This document shows, piece after piece, positions 55,681 to 64,000 of a stretch of 64,000 nt of DNA (position 1 is its first letter; each line of letters starts with the position of its first letter). The notes below the pieces were generated by a model, which was not told the origin of the DNA, did no database searches, and saw only the letters and a program-made list of their open reading frames with translations. The position numbers were made by a program, and so were the translations under genes. The DNA is from Nostoc sp. LEGE 06077 (GTDB taxonomy: Bacteria > Cyanobacteriota > Cyanobacteriia > Cyanobacteriales > Nostocaceae), in assembly GCF_015207705.1 (NCBI RefSeq), contig NZ_JADEWI010000005.1:124001-188000 (forward strand). Reading direction: 5' to 3'.

Positions 55681-58347
55681 TTACAGCAAGCCGACTTCAC
55701 TTTTCATCTCTAAAGCAGAAGTATGTTTGTTTTGCAGAACTTCTGTGGCTTTCTCGGCTGGTAGAGGTTTATAGAACAAATAGCCTTGGACATCTTCACA
55801 GTGAATAGATTTCAAAAAATCTAGTTCTTCCTGCTTTTCTACACCTTCCGCCGTGAGTCTTAACCCTAAGTTACGACCCAAGGTAACAATTGCCTTCACA
55901 ATATGAGCTACGCGCACATCTGTGGTTAACTCTTGAATAAAGGAGCGATCAATTTTCAGGTTGTGCAATGGGAGAAGCTGTAGGCGTGAGAGGGAAGAGT
56001 GACCTGTACCAAAGTCATCTATGGAAAGGTGAACACCCATCTGTTCTAAGTTATGTAAAACAGTTCTGGTAAATTCTAAATCAGCGATCGCTGTCGATTC
56101 TGTAATTTCCAACTCTAAAAAATTGGCATCTAATCCTGTCTCTGCCAGGATTCTGGCTACATCTTCTACCAAGGTAGATTGGCGAAACTGTTTTGGTGAA
56201 AGATTCACAGCAACAGTTAAAGGCGGCAATCCAGCCTCTTGCCATGCTTTATTTTGCAGACAAGCTGCCCGTAGTACCCATTCCCCAATAGCAATAATTA
56301 ATCCACTTTCCTCAGCCAAGGGAATAAACACATTCGGCGCTATTAGTCCCATTTCTGGATTTTGCCAGCGGACAAGAGCCTCCATCCCGGTGATTTGTCC
56401 TGTTAAGATATTGACTCGCGGCTGATAATAGACGATTAATTCTTCCCGTTCTACGGCATAGCGCAAACTTTTTTCTAAATTTAATAATTCTGGAGTTTTG
56501 GCACTGAGAGTGGTTGTATAAAACTGATAATTATTTCTGCCTATATCCTTGGCGTGATATAAAGCCGCATCTGCATGTTGAATCAGTATTTCCGCATTAT
56601 TACTGTGTTCATCAAACAAAGCAATACCAAGGCTGGCACTTATATAAAGTTCGTGTCCATCAAAACAAAACATCTTTTGTATGCTTTGCAGGATTCTATG
56701 GGCAACTTGGGCTACCTCATCTAAATAATTAACTTGTGGGAGTAAGATCGTAAATTCATCTCCTCCCCAACGGGCAACAGTATCTCCTTCTCGGAGCGAA
56801 TCTTTCAGCCTTTGCGCCACAATTTGGAGTAATTTGTCTCCCAAGGTATGGCCTAAAGTATCATTAATCACTTTGAAGCGGTCTAAATCGAGAAACATGA
56901 CTGCTAAACTTTCACGATTGCGCGTTGCGATTGGGAGAGCTTTAGCCAGCAGTTCGTTAAACAGCACCCGATTGGGTAATCCAGTGAGCATATCGTGCAG
57001 TGCTTGGTAGCGAATTTTTTCTTCTACTTGTTGACGCTGCCAAGCACCGCTAATACTAGCCGCCATTGTCAATAAAGTCGATTCTTCATGTCTTGACCAA
57101 AGACGCTCTTGAGAACAGTCGGCTAAACCCAGATAACCCCAAAACTCATCTTCTAGTCGTAAAGGAACTAAAAGTAAAGATTGAATCCCATCTCTGGCTA
57201 GTAGCTTTTGTTCAGCTATGGGAAAGTCTTGGATAGTACCGCTGATAGATTTTCCGCCGGAGAGAGTAGTATACCAACGTGCCAGTTCTGAAGATTGATA
57301 AAGCTGATTTTGCCAGTGGTGTCGAGTGGATGTAAAGTTAATTCTTGTCCATTCAAATTGCAGGCTGACAGCCATTGCGCCTGTATCTAAATGGAGATGG
57401 TTTTTAAATAAATAGGCGCGATCTGCCTTAGCTGCTTCTCCTAAAACAGCCAGAGCTTTATCTATGCCAGTTTCGTAATTCATTTCCACTAGCAAATAAT
57501 TTGCTGCTTCTGCGACTGCTTGTAATAGGCGATCGCGTTGGCGCAATTCAGCTTCTGCTTGCTTTTGCTCTGTAATATCCCTAACTATAAAAGTTCTAAT
57601 TAAGTCACTTTCAGGTAAATAGTGGATACATTGTTCAAAAACTTCTTGATTAACTGTGATCTCGCGCGAAAATGAATTTATCTTGCGATCTTCCACCGCA
57701 TTGAGCAATCCTTTCAAAATCGGATGCTGGGTGCCAATTTCTCGGATCTTGGGAAATTTCACTGATGCCGCTGGATTAAGATATGTGATTGTTCCCCCTA
57801 AATCCATCTCGATAATTGGGTTGGGGATGAGTTCAGGGAAAGATGCTAGGCGTGCTAGAGCCGTTTCACTGGCCGCTTCAAAGTTAGGATCAACAATCAC
57901 AGTTTGAAAAGGATTGGCAACATTAGCCTGCTCTAACAGAAAATCAGAGATGTTTTCCGCATCACAACTTTCTGAAAAGGCTTTGTCGGAAATAGAAGAA
58001 ACTGCATAGTATTTAGCCTGGACTTGATTATTCCCAAACTCAACTACATCTCCATGTTGAAGATTATGGGAGATGCATTTCATCCCATTTACATACAGCC
58101 CATTAGTACTGGATTTACCCTTGAAGTTGCCATCAATAATCCTAAAGCCATACTGGTCAGTTTCTGGAAGCGTGACCCGGAGTAAAATTGCATGTTGTCT
58201 AGATACTGAGCGAGAACGCAGAACGATCGCATTTCTCGAATCTCGACCAATGGAATAAGTGGTTTCTTGAAGTGGGATGGTTCTTTGCCCTTGCAAGTCT
58301 TGGACAACCAACAGGTGACGTATTTTTTCCCACTCATTTCCTGGCAT
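55681..58347 (-). CDS. FHA-PAS-GAF-GGDEF-EAL cyclic-di-GMP protein
   Basis: 888 residues. An N-terminal FHA domain (about 20-115; SIGRDSRNAIVL, SVSRQHAILL) would bind phosphothreonine. A PAS-like segment (about 165-265) and a GAF domain (about 270-440) follow. The GGDEF domain has DLDRFKVINDTLGH and an intact WGGDEF. The EAL domain has GMEALVRW and ELEITES, DDFGTG, KIDRSF, with catalytic residues present. Both synthesis and breakdown of cyclic-di-GMP are thus possible. Single gene. Confidence 0.93.
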   Translation of the reverse strand: MPGNEWEKIRHLLVVQDLQGQRTIPLQETTYSIGRDSRNAIVLRSRSVSRQHAILLRVTLPETDQYGFRIIDGNFKGKSSTNGLYVNGMKCISHNLQHGDVVEFGNNQVQAKYYAVSSISDKAFSESCDAENISDFLLEQANVANPFQTVIVDPNFEAASETALARLASFPELIPNPIIEMDLGGTITYLNPAASVKFPKIREIGTQHPILKGLLNAVEDRKINSFSREITVNQEVFEQCIHYLPESDLIRTFIVRDITEQKQAEAELRQRDRLLQAVAEAANYLLVEMNYETGIDKALAVLGEAAKADRAYLFKNHLHLDTGAMAVSLQFEWTRINFTSTRHHWQNQLYQSSELARWYTTLSGGKSISGTIQDFPIAEQKLLARDGIQSLLLVPLRLEDEFWGYLGLADCSQERLWSRHEESTLLTMAASISGAWQRQQVEEKIRYQALHDMLTGLPNRVLFNELLAKALPIATRNRESLAVMFLDLDRFKVINDTLGHTLGDKLLQIVAQRLKDSLREGDTVARWGGDEFTILLPQVNYLDEVAQVAHRILQSIQKMFCFDGHELYISASLGIALFDEHSNNAEILIQHADAALYHAKDIGRNNYQFYTTTLSAKTPELLNLEKSLRYAVEREELIVYYQPRVNILTGQITGMEALVRWQNPEMGLIAPNVFIPLAEESGLIIAIGEWVLRAACLQNKAWQEAGLPPLTVAVNLSPKQFRQSTLVEDVARILAETGLDANFLELEITESTAIADLEFTRTVLHNLEQMGVHLSIDDFGTGHSSLSRLQLLPLHNLKIDRSFIQELTTDVRVAHIVKAIVTLGRNLGLRLTAEGVEKQEELDFLKSIHCEDVQGYLFYKPLPAEKATEVLQNKHTSALEMKSEVGLL

Positions 58348-58614
58348 TGCTCTTCCTCAAAATCTCATATCCTGGATTGAATGCTGAAAAATCCTACTTG
58401 TGGTCACTTGCTATCAGTTTAATACCTTCTCAAATATCTAGAATAAAATTAAAAGTATAGTATTTTACATAGTAAATATACTTATTTTATGAGATAATGC
58501 CAATTTGCATTACCTTAAGATGCTTTCTTCGTCAAATAATTAAGCTAAACTTATAGGGAAATAATACTTAAATAGTAATTAATAGTTGATTGTTATATCC
58601 AACTAGTGTCCGTC

Positions 58615-59352
58615 TTATATGGTTGACTGAGATTTGCCAATCGCAGCTTTTTTCTCTTGAAAGCCCCCAGCATAGTTAATTACACACATGGTTTTATAAA
58701 TTTTATGATTTCCATAAGCAACGCCACTTACCTTAAATGCAGGGTTAAAGATATTTATTCGATGACCACGTGATGGCACGCCATCATCAATAATTAATTG
58801 CATCACAATATCTTGGGCTGTACTAGGGCCATAGCTAATATTTTCAGCCGCAGTTATTTGCCATTTACCATAGCGATTAATGCGATCAAAAGGACTGCTA
58901 CCATCACTACCAGAATGCCCTGTAGCCCCTGTATTTCCCTGGTTTTTTACATGAGCTTTTGCCGCTAAAGACATCCCTCTAGATATACTTAATGCTCCAA
59001 CAGGAGGCGCTGATTTGAGAAATGAGATCGCCTCATCAACAGCTTTTCTACCTTCTTGAGTAATTAAGAAAGAATTTTGTGCTAGTCTGACATTTTTCCC
59101 CTGGAAGCGTTTTCTATAACTTTCTAAAATTGGAATATATGCTTGAGGATTTTGTCTAACTTTGTTCATTTCACTAATAACTTGTTGTTCTAAACTTGAA
59201 AGATAATTTGCTTTTGCTACCAAAGACAAACTAGCTTTTTTATCCGAAATTAAATTAGCTGCTGCTAAGGATGAGCCATGTTTAAAAGTTTGAGTATAAC
59301 AAATGGTAACTAAAATGCTGATGATCAAGACTGCTGAGTTCATATATTTCAT
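58615..59352 (-). CDS. secreted CAP-domain protein
   Basis: 245 residues. An N-terminal hydrophobic signal segment (about 5-20), a linker, then a CAP (SCP/PR-1) domain: [55 protein letters not shown] and [13 protein letters not shown]. The two His and two Glu of the CAP cavity seem present. Such proteins are extracytoplasmic and of mostly unknown role in bacteria. Single gene; the 267-bp gap on its downstream side is AT-rich. Confidence 0.88.
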   Translation of the reverse strand: MKYMNSAVLIISILVTICYTQTFKHGSSLAAANLISDKKASLSLVAKANYLSSLEQQVISEMNKVRQNPQAYIPILESYRKRFQGKNVRLAQNSFLITQEGRKAVDEAISFLKSAPPVGALSISRGMSLAAKAHVKNQGNTGATGHSGSDGSSPFDRINRYGKWQITAAENISYGPSTAQDIVMQLIIDDGVPSRGHRINIFNPAFKVSGVAYGNHKIYKTMCVINYAGGFQEKKAAIGKSQSTI

Positions 59353-59621
59353 AATTTCTGCATATTTTTTAGATAGATTGTATTTTTTATAACATACCCT
59401 CCTAGGAGGTCTGCAATAAGCTAAGTGTAATAAATTATTTATATCACTGAGGAAAGTCGGACAAAGCCAAAGTCAACGCAGTTGTTAGGTATAAGTTATC
59501 GCCATACTGGCATTCATTCTGGAATTCGGGAATTACGCCAAAGTTGCATCCGAGTTGGGCAGCAGTCTAATTGGTAAATCAGGTAAAGTAAAGATAAGTA
59601 AAGAAAGCGCTTTAATCATAA
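59353..59621. promoter_or_regulatory. divergent region between the CAP and HEAT genes
   Basis: Contains the 12-bp palindrome CCTCCTAGGAGG at 59398-59409. Otherwise no clear promoter elements could be chosen. Confidence 0.3.
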
Positions 59622-60302
59622 ATGGCAGCTCTACCCTTACAGGAAATTTCTGCTCAGTTAGAAAGTTCAAATTTACGCGATCGCATGGTTGCACTTGCCA
59701 GTCTGCGGGATGTTCCGGCTGAAGATGCCGTCCCCCTAATTAAAAAGGTGTTGGATGATGATTCGCTGCAACTACGTTCTATGGCAATTTTTGCCTTGGG
59801 AATCAAGCAAACTGACGAATGTTATGCAATCTTAGTCAGAATTTTGCAAACTGACCCTGACTATGGCATCCGGGCTGATGCGGCTGGTGCATTAGGCTAT
59901 TTAGGTGACATTAGAGCATTTGAGTCCCTAGCCAGGGCATTTTATGAAGATACTGATTGGCTAGTCCGCTTTAGTGCTGCTGTGGCTTTAGGTAATCTTA
60001 AAGATCCACGCGCCCACGACATTCTCATTCAGGCGTTGGATAGTAATGAAATGGTCTTACAAGAAGCGGCGATTTCGGCACTAGGGGAAATTGGTGACTT
60101 AACAGCAGTTGATAGTATTCTCAAATTTGCCCAATCAGATGATTGGCTAGTTCGACAACGCTTGGTGGAAGCCCTTGGAAATCTCCCCACACCGAAGAGT
60201 ATCTCGGCTTTAAAATATTTAGAGAAAGATAGCCATCCCAACGTTGCTGAAGCTGCAAGAATCTGCCTCAAACGGATTGAAGAAAAAGACCAGCAAACAT
60301 AA
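59622..60302 (+). CDS. HEAT-repeat protein (NblB/CpcE-like)
   Basis: 226 residues, six or seven HEAT-like repeats (DRMVALASLRD, LRSMAIFALG, IRADAAGALGYLGD, VRFSAAVALGNLKD, LQEAAISALGEIGD, VRQRLVEALGNL). The size and even spacing are like NblB and the CpcE/F lyase family, which act on phycobilisomes. It sits 66 bp ahead of cpcS on the same strand, so a phycobiliprotein role is plausible. The name is an inference, not a match I could verify. Confidence 0.8.
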   Translation: MAALPLQEISAQLESSNLRDRMVALASLRDVPAEDAVPLIKKVLDDDSLQLRSMAIFALGIKQTDECYAILVRILQTDPDYGIRADAAGALGYLGDIRAFESLARAFYEDTDWLVRFSAAVALGNLKDPRAHDILIQALDSNEMVLQEAAISALGEIGDLTAVDSILKFAQSDDWLVRQRLVEALGNLPTPKSISALKYLEKDSHPNVAEAARICLKRIEEKDQQT

Positions 60303-60368
60303 AATTTACTTCTCCTGCTACCTTTTAATAATAAGAGGGACTTTTAGTATTTTGATGCAGGGTAATTT

Positions 60369-60932
60369 ATGAATATTGAAGAGTTTTTTGAATTAAGTGC
60401 TGGTAAATGGTTTTCTCACCGTACTAGCCACCATTTAGCATTTAAACAGTCTGAAGATGGCAAGTCCGACATTGTAATTGAGATGTTAGCAGCAGATCAT
60501 CCAGAAGTGATCAAACTATGCGAACAGTATGAAGTCAACCCCAAGGAGGCTTCCTGTGGTGCGAGAGTCACCTGGAACGGCACAATGGAATGGGATGAGG
60601 AGAAGCACACGGGTTCGACTGTGTTAGTTACTGTACCGGATGCTGATAATTCCAGTGAAGGTAAGTTACTACGAGAAATGGGTTATGCGGAAAAAGCACC
60701 TGTCGCCGGACGCTATAAGATGGGTAGCGATGACGCATTGACCTTAACCACAGAGTACGAAACTATGTGGTCTGAAGAACGCCTGTGGTTTGCTAGTCCC
60801 AATTTAAGAATGCGAGTTAGTATTCTCAAACGCTTTGGCGGCTTTAGTATGGCTTCCTTTACTTCGGAAATTCGGATGGGTGTTAGTCCAGCGGCGGCAA
60901 AAGCAGCTGAAGTTAGTAATTCAGCTAACTAA
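60369..60932 (+). CDS. cpcS: CpcS/CpeS-type phycobiliprotein lyase
   Basis: 187 residues, lipocalin-like beta-barrel. [50 protein letters not shown] and [13 protein letters not shown] are the CpcS-I/CpeS1 hallmarks. It attaches phycocyanobilin to Cys-84-type sites of phycocyanin/allophycocyanin beta subunits. It follows the HEAT-repeat gene. Whether a CpcU partner is needed is unknown here. Confidence 0.93.
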   Translation: MNIEEFFELSAGKWFSHRTSHHLAFKQSEDGKSDIVIEMLAADHPEVIKLCEQYEVNPKEASCGARVTWNGTMEWDEEKHTGSTVLVTVPDADNSSEGKLLREMGYAEKAPVAGRYKMGSDDALTLTTEYETMWSEERLWFASPNLRMRVSILKRFGGFSMASFTSEIRMGVSPAAAKAAEVSNSAN

Positions 60933-60945
60933 AGACAAAAGCAGA

Positions 60946-60980
60946 GCGATCGCCTAATGAAGATTATTTTAGGCGATCGC
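60946..60980. terminator. hairpin built from two inverted HIP1 sites
   Basis: GCGATCGCCTAA and TTAGGCGATCGC pair perfectly over 12 bp around an 11-base loop between the convergent cpcS and protease genes. No long T-run follows in either direction, so termination is possible but not assured. Confidence 0.5.
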
Positions 60981-61008
60981 CCACTATTGGGATAGTTGTG
61001 AACGATGT

Positions 61009-62487
61009 TTAAATTTGCAGTAAGTTAGCGATCGCCTGTGGTAATGGCAAAACAATGATAATTAATAAAGCCATAGCCATTAATCCTAAAATGTCACGTC
61101 CATTATTCAACTCAGTGACATCATTCAAGGCAGGTTCATCAATCAGTGGCATAAATAATAAAATTATCGCCCAGACAAAAAATTCTGACTGCACCAAAGA
61201 CAGTAATAGCAATAACAAACGAGCTATTTGACCAATTACGATTGCTGTGCGTTGCCCAAACATAGCATGGACAATATGCCCACCATCAAGTTGTCCTACG
61301 GGCATTAGATTCAAGGCTGTAACAATTAATCCTAAAAAACCAGCCACAGCTAAGGGATGCAAATCAATAGCAGATTTAGCAGTAAGTTGACCACCCAAGG
61401 CTAACTTAGAAAGTAATGCTAATAAAATTGAATATTTAGGATTCAGTGCATCTGGATTGAGAATTCCCGTTTTGTCAGTGAGAGGAACTATCTCAGAATG
61501 AGCCAAACCCCACATTAAAAAGGGTAATGTTGCCACAAATCCTGCAATCGGACCAGCAATACTAATATCAAATAAAGCTTTACGGTTAGGAATTGGACTA
61601 CGCATTTGAATAAATGCGCCGAAAGTCCCCAAGAAAAAAGGCATGGGGATAAAATATGGCAGAGTTGAACTAATCTTGTAGAACTTCGCTGTTAAGTAAT
61701 GACCAAGTTCGTGAATGCCTAAAATTGTGATTAACCCCAAGGCATAGGGCAATCCTTCTAATAGAACATTGGGATGAGATTGTAATGTTGTTAGGTCAAC
61801 ACCAGCAATTCTAGCCCCCACAAAGGTGGTAGTTAAAACAGTTGTAATTAGTAGTAAAAGTGCTAATCCTGGTCTGGTTAACTTTTCTGGTTTAGTTTTG
61901 TGACTTGCGGAAGCCGCCTGTGCATTAGGCACTAACACAAAAAAAGGTTTGCCATTCAGTCCTTCTTGAAAGATAACTAAAAAGCGATCGCCAAATTCTG
62001 ATTCAACATTGGCTTTAATTCGCTGGTAAGCTTGCTGCGGTGTAGTTCTTAACTGACCTCGACAGATAATAGCTTGGGGTCGATACTCAAGATTTTGAAT
62101 ATAGTATACAGACCAGGGAAAACAATTTCGCAGCTGGCTTTCTTCGGTAGGTTCAATGGGACGCACTGGCACTGGTTCTGCGGTAGGATGGATAGCCGAT
62201 TCTAATTGAGGAGTTTGTGGTTCAGTTTGCTTATTTGTTGGCGCTGTTCGCCCCCATTGAAACAACAGCCAGTATAACAAAAGGCAAACAATAGAAGACC
62301 CAATAATCAATGGCGGTGGTGGCGGTTGTTTGATTCCATATCTCACCGTCCATCCCGTCAATAATAATGCTGGTGTCATTAACACTAGCCACAATAACCA
62401 AACAGGTGTGCGGGTAATGCCAACAGCACTGCGTTGCACCATCAGATAAGTAACTAGTCCCAGTAGGAGGAGAAACCAAAAAGTCAT
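61009..62487 (-). CDS. site-2 protease (M50), EGY1-like
   Basis: 492 residues. Two N-terminal membrane helices, a Pro/Glu-rich linker and a soluble region (about 115-195) precede the intramembrane metalloprotease core with HELGHYLTAKFY (HExxH) and LMPVGQLDGGH (third metal ligand). Three or more further helices follow. No PDZ domain is seen, as in the plant/cyanobacterial EGY group. The likely role is regulated intramembrane proteolysis; the substrate is unknown. Confidence 0.92.
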   Translation of the reverse strand: MTFWFLLLLGLVTYLMVQRSAVGITRTPVWLLWLVLMTPALLLTGWTVRYGIKQPPPPPLIIGSSIVCLLLYWLLFQWGRTAPTNKQTEPQTPQLESAIHPTAEPVPVRPIEPTEESQLRNCFPWSVYYIQNLEYRPQAIICRGQLRTTPQQAYQRIKANVESEFGDRFLVIFQEGLNGKPFFVLVPNAQAASASHKTKPEKLTRPGLALLLLITTVLTTTFVGARIAGVDLTTLQSHPNVLLEGLPYALGLITILGIHELGHYLTAKFYKISSTLPYFIPMPFFLGTFGAFIQMRSPIPNRKALFDISIAGPIAGFVATLPFLMWGLAHSEIVPLTDKTGILNPDALNPKYSILLALLSKLALGGQLTAKSAIDLHPLAVAGFLGLIVTALNLMPVGQLDGGHIVHAMFGQRTAIVIGQIARLLLLLLSLVQSEFFVWAIILLFMPLIDEPALNDVTELNNGRDILGLMAMALLIIIVLPLPQAIANLLQI

Positions 62488-62755
62488 GTGTTCTTTAATA
62501 ATTTGGCAAAATATCCCACTAGTAGTGTCAGCACCACAGCCATCACCACAAAGCAGAATCTAAAACCCTAATTTTTAACAATAGTTAACTATTAAGGGTG
62601 AATTTTTGAGTACCAATTTGCAGAATGATTGCCACAGATAAATTGCTCAAAAGTTTAGACAACAACTGTTTTACAATCTAGAATCCACAATGGTATCAGT
62701 AGTTCAACTCTGTTACTAAATTTTTATCACTCCTCATTTTTGTTGAGTTTTTCCC

Positions 62756-63442
62756 ATGTGTTCCTTACCCCAACAGCCAAGTCATGCAGCTAAAGCCCCA
62801 CGGCCTGTGCTAGATAGCATTTTTGCTTTTCCACCAAATCGGGACACATTGGGAGGAACCTCCTATTTCATTGTAAGAAATGAAGGGAATATCCTCATCG
62901 ACTGCCCAGCCTCAGACCAAATAAATTTGGATTTTTTGCGATCGCATGGGGGTGTTAAGTGGTTGTTTATCACTCACCGTGGTGCTATTGGCAAAACAGC
63001 AGAATTTCAGCAAGCTTTGGGTTGCGAGGTTTTAATTCAAGAACAAGAAGCTTATTTATTACCAGGCTTAACCGTTACTAACTTTTCTCAAGAGATTACG
63101 CTCACTTCTACAGTTCAAATTATTTGGACACCAGGCCATTCTCCTGGCTCATCTTGCCTTTATTACAGCGAATTAGGCGGCGTTTTATTTTCTGGTCGTC
63201 ATTTACTTCCCAATCAGCAGGGTGAACCAGTCCCATTACGCACAGCTAAAACCTTTCATTGGCCCAGACAAATTAAAAATGTGCAATCTTTACGAGAACG
63301 CTTTACTCCCGAAACCCTTGAGTATATTTGTCCCGGTGCGAATACCGGATTTCTCAGAGGTCAGCGGGTTATTGACCAAGCATACAAGCGGTTGACTGCA
63401 TTAGATTTCCCCACTTTGTTGCAGCTACAACCGATTTTGTAA
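62756..63442 (+). CDS. MBL-fold protein lacking the canonical zinc motif
   Basis: 228 residues with the metallo-beta-lactamase outline: GGTSYFIVRNEGNILIDCP, then LFITHRGAIGKTAEF where HxHxDH is expected, then TPGHSPGSSCLYY and GVLFSGRHLL. Only the first His of HxHxDH survives, and the Asp after LFSG is Arg, so the two-metal site is largely lost. It is probably not a standard hydrolase. It converges on the Ctp gene, with a hairpin (63450-63474, GTAGGAAGTAG/CTACTTCCTAC) between them. Confidence 0.8.
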   Translation: MCSLPQQPSHAAKAPRPVLDSIFAFPPNRDTLGGTSYFIVRNEGNILIDCPASDQINLDFLRSHGGVKWLFITHRGAIGKTAEFQQALGCEVLIQEQEAYLLPGLTVTNFSQEITLTSTVQIIWTPGHSPGSSCLYYSELGGVLFSGRHLLPNQQGEPVPLRTAKTFHWPRQIKNVQSLRERFTPETLEYICPGANTGFLRGQRVIDQAYKRLTALDFPTLLQLQPIL

Positions 63443-63484
63443 GTGCTGAGTAGGAAGTAGGGGCTACTTCCTACTTCGGAGTCT

Positions 63485-64000
63485 CTAACCCCTACTTTCT
63501 ACAGCTACCGTACTTTTCGCCAACACTTCTACTGCGGCTTGATATTGCAAATCTGCTTCTGTGGCTATTTGTTCGCGGGTAATTGGCTGTTGGGTAACTA
63601 CTTGATCGGGCTTAATTCCTAATTTGTTAATATCTCGATGTTGGGGAGTTTCATATTTGGCAATGGTAACTGCCAAGCCAGCACCATCTGATAATTCAAA
63701 TAAAGATTGAATTAAGCCTTTACCAAAAGTAGTTTCACCAACTAATTTCGCCCGACCATTATCTTGCAGCGCCCCAGCGAGAATTTCACTAGCACTAGCA
63801 GTTCCTTGATTGACCAAAATTACTAATGGATCTTTTGTCAGTGAAGGGCCGAAGGCTTCAAAACTGCCCTGAATGCCTTGGCGATTAACTGTGTAGACAA
63901 TAGTACCCGAATCTAACCACAGCCGAGCAATTTCAATCCCCGCTTGTAAAAGCCCACCCGGATTGTTGCGTAAATCCAAAATATAGGCAGTAGCACCTTT
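63485..64000 (-). CDS. ctpA: C-terminal processing protease (S41), partial
   Basis: The 3' part of an S41 peptidase that continues past the right edge (the frame reads KGATAYILDLRNNPGG at the boundary). The nucleophile serine is in GTASASEILAGALQD and the lysine general base in TTFGKGLIQSLFEL. Cyanobacteria have CtpA, which matures the D1 protein, and CtpB/C relatives; which one this is cannot be told from this portion. The tail ends QYQAAVEVLAKS. Confidence 0.9.
   Translation of the reverse strand, partial: KGATAYILDLRNNPGGLLQAGIEIARLWLDSGTIVYTVNRQGIQGSFEAFGPSLTKDPLVILVNQGTASASEILAGALQDNGRAKLVGETTFGKGLIQSLFELSDGAGLAVTIAKYETPQHRDINKLGIKPDQVVTQQPITREQIATEADLQYQAAVEVLAKSTVAVESRG

Overview
This window looks like chromosomal DNA of a filamentous, heterocyst-forming cyanobacterium of the Nostoc/Anabaena/Tolypothrix type. 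The sequence shows very frequent HIP1 octamers (GCGATCGC), short heptamer repeats of the STRR type, Ycf51, a CpcS-type phycobilin lyase, a cyanobacterial FtsH, an SLH/OprB porin and a hopanoid-tailoring cluster. No tRNA, rRNA, CRISPR array or intact transposase was seen. About fifty protein genes are supported. The last one (a C-terminal processing protease) runs off the right edge, and a short reading frame may enter from the left edge.

Layout. 1-3 kb: a MITE-like element and a compact topoisomerase I. 3.4-7 kb: an Hsp70/actin-fold ATPase paired with a two-helix membrane protein, then a small unknown protein. 7.4-11 kb: a renalase-like flavoprotein, a YaaW-like protein and an O-antigen-ligase-family membrane protein. 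11-14 kb: a candidate structured small RNA, then a fructokinase and a sucrose-synthesis-type glycosyltransferase. 14-17.4 kb: an HTH/NB-ARC/TPR STAND regulator whose upstream region carries a 60-bp tandem repeat, then Ycf51. 17.8-20.4 kb: an iron-containing alcohol dehydrogenase and a class I/II aminotransferase.

21-29.6 kb is the most coherent region. It holds a squalene/phytoene-synthase-family enzyme, DUF2237, HpnH, HpnA, an RND transporter whose stop codon overlaps the hpnA start, a divergently transcribed ferritin-like diiron protein, and an HpnG-like nucleoside phosphorylase. I read it as a hopanoid (bacteriohopanepolyol) side-chain cluster with one undescribed candidate member, the diiron protein. 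30-35 kb: a cNMP-C39-like-ABC exporter, an HlyD adaptor and a DUF427 protein. 36-38.6 kb: an SLC13 permease and glycerate kinase.

38.8-45 kb: a receiver-only protein, an SLH porin, a PepSY-like lipoprotein, a histidine kinase and an OmpR-type regulator, followed by a zinc/manganese-binding lipoprotein behind a Fur-family (Zur-like) palindrome. 45.3-47.6 kb: a probable four-gene operon (cupin, WD40, GNAT-like, small basic protein). 47.8-55 kb: FtsH, PabC-like lyase, Tgt, a conserved unknown, CobS, a PPC-domain secreted protein, ComF and a GNAT acetyltransferase. 55.2-58.3 kb: a 131-bp multi-hairpin element and an FHA-PAS-GAF-GGDEF-EAL protein. 58.6-64 kb: a CAP-domain protein, a HEAT-repeat protein with CpcS, a site-2 protease, a degenerate metallo-beta-lactamase-fold protein and the partial Ctp protease.

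All assignments come from reading motifs and gene order by eye. No database search was run. Family names are firm where signature motifs are quoted; substrates and biological roles are mostly inference.
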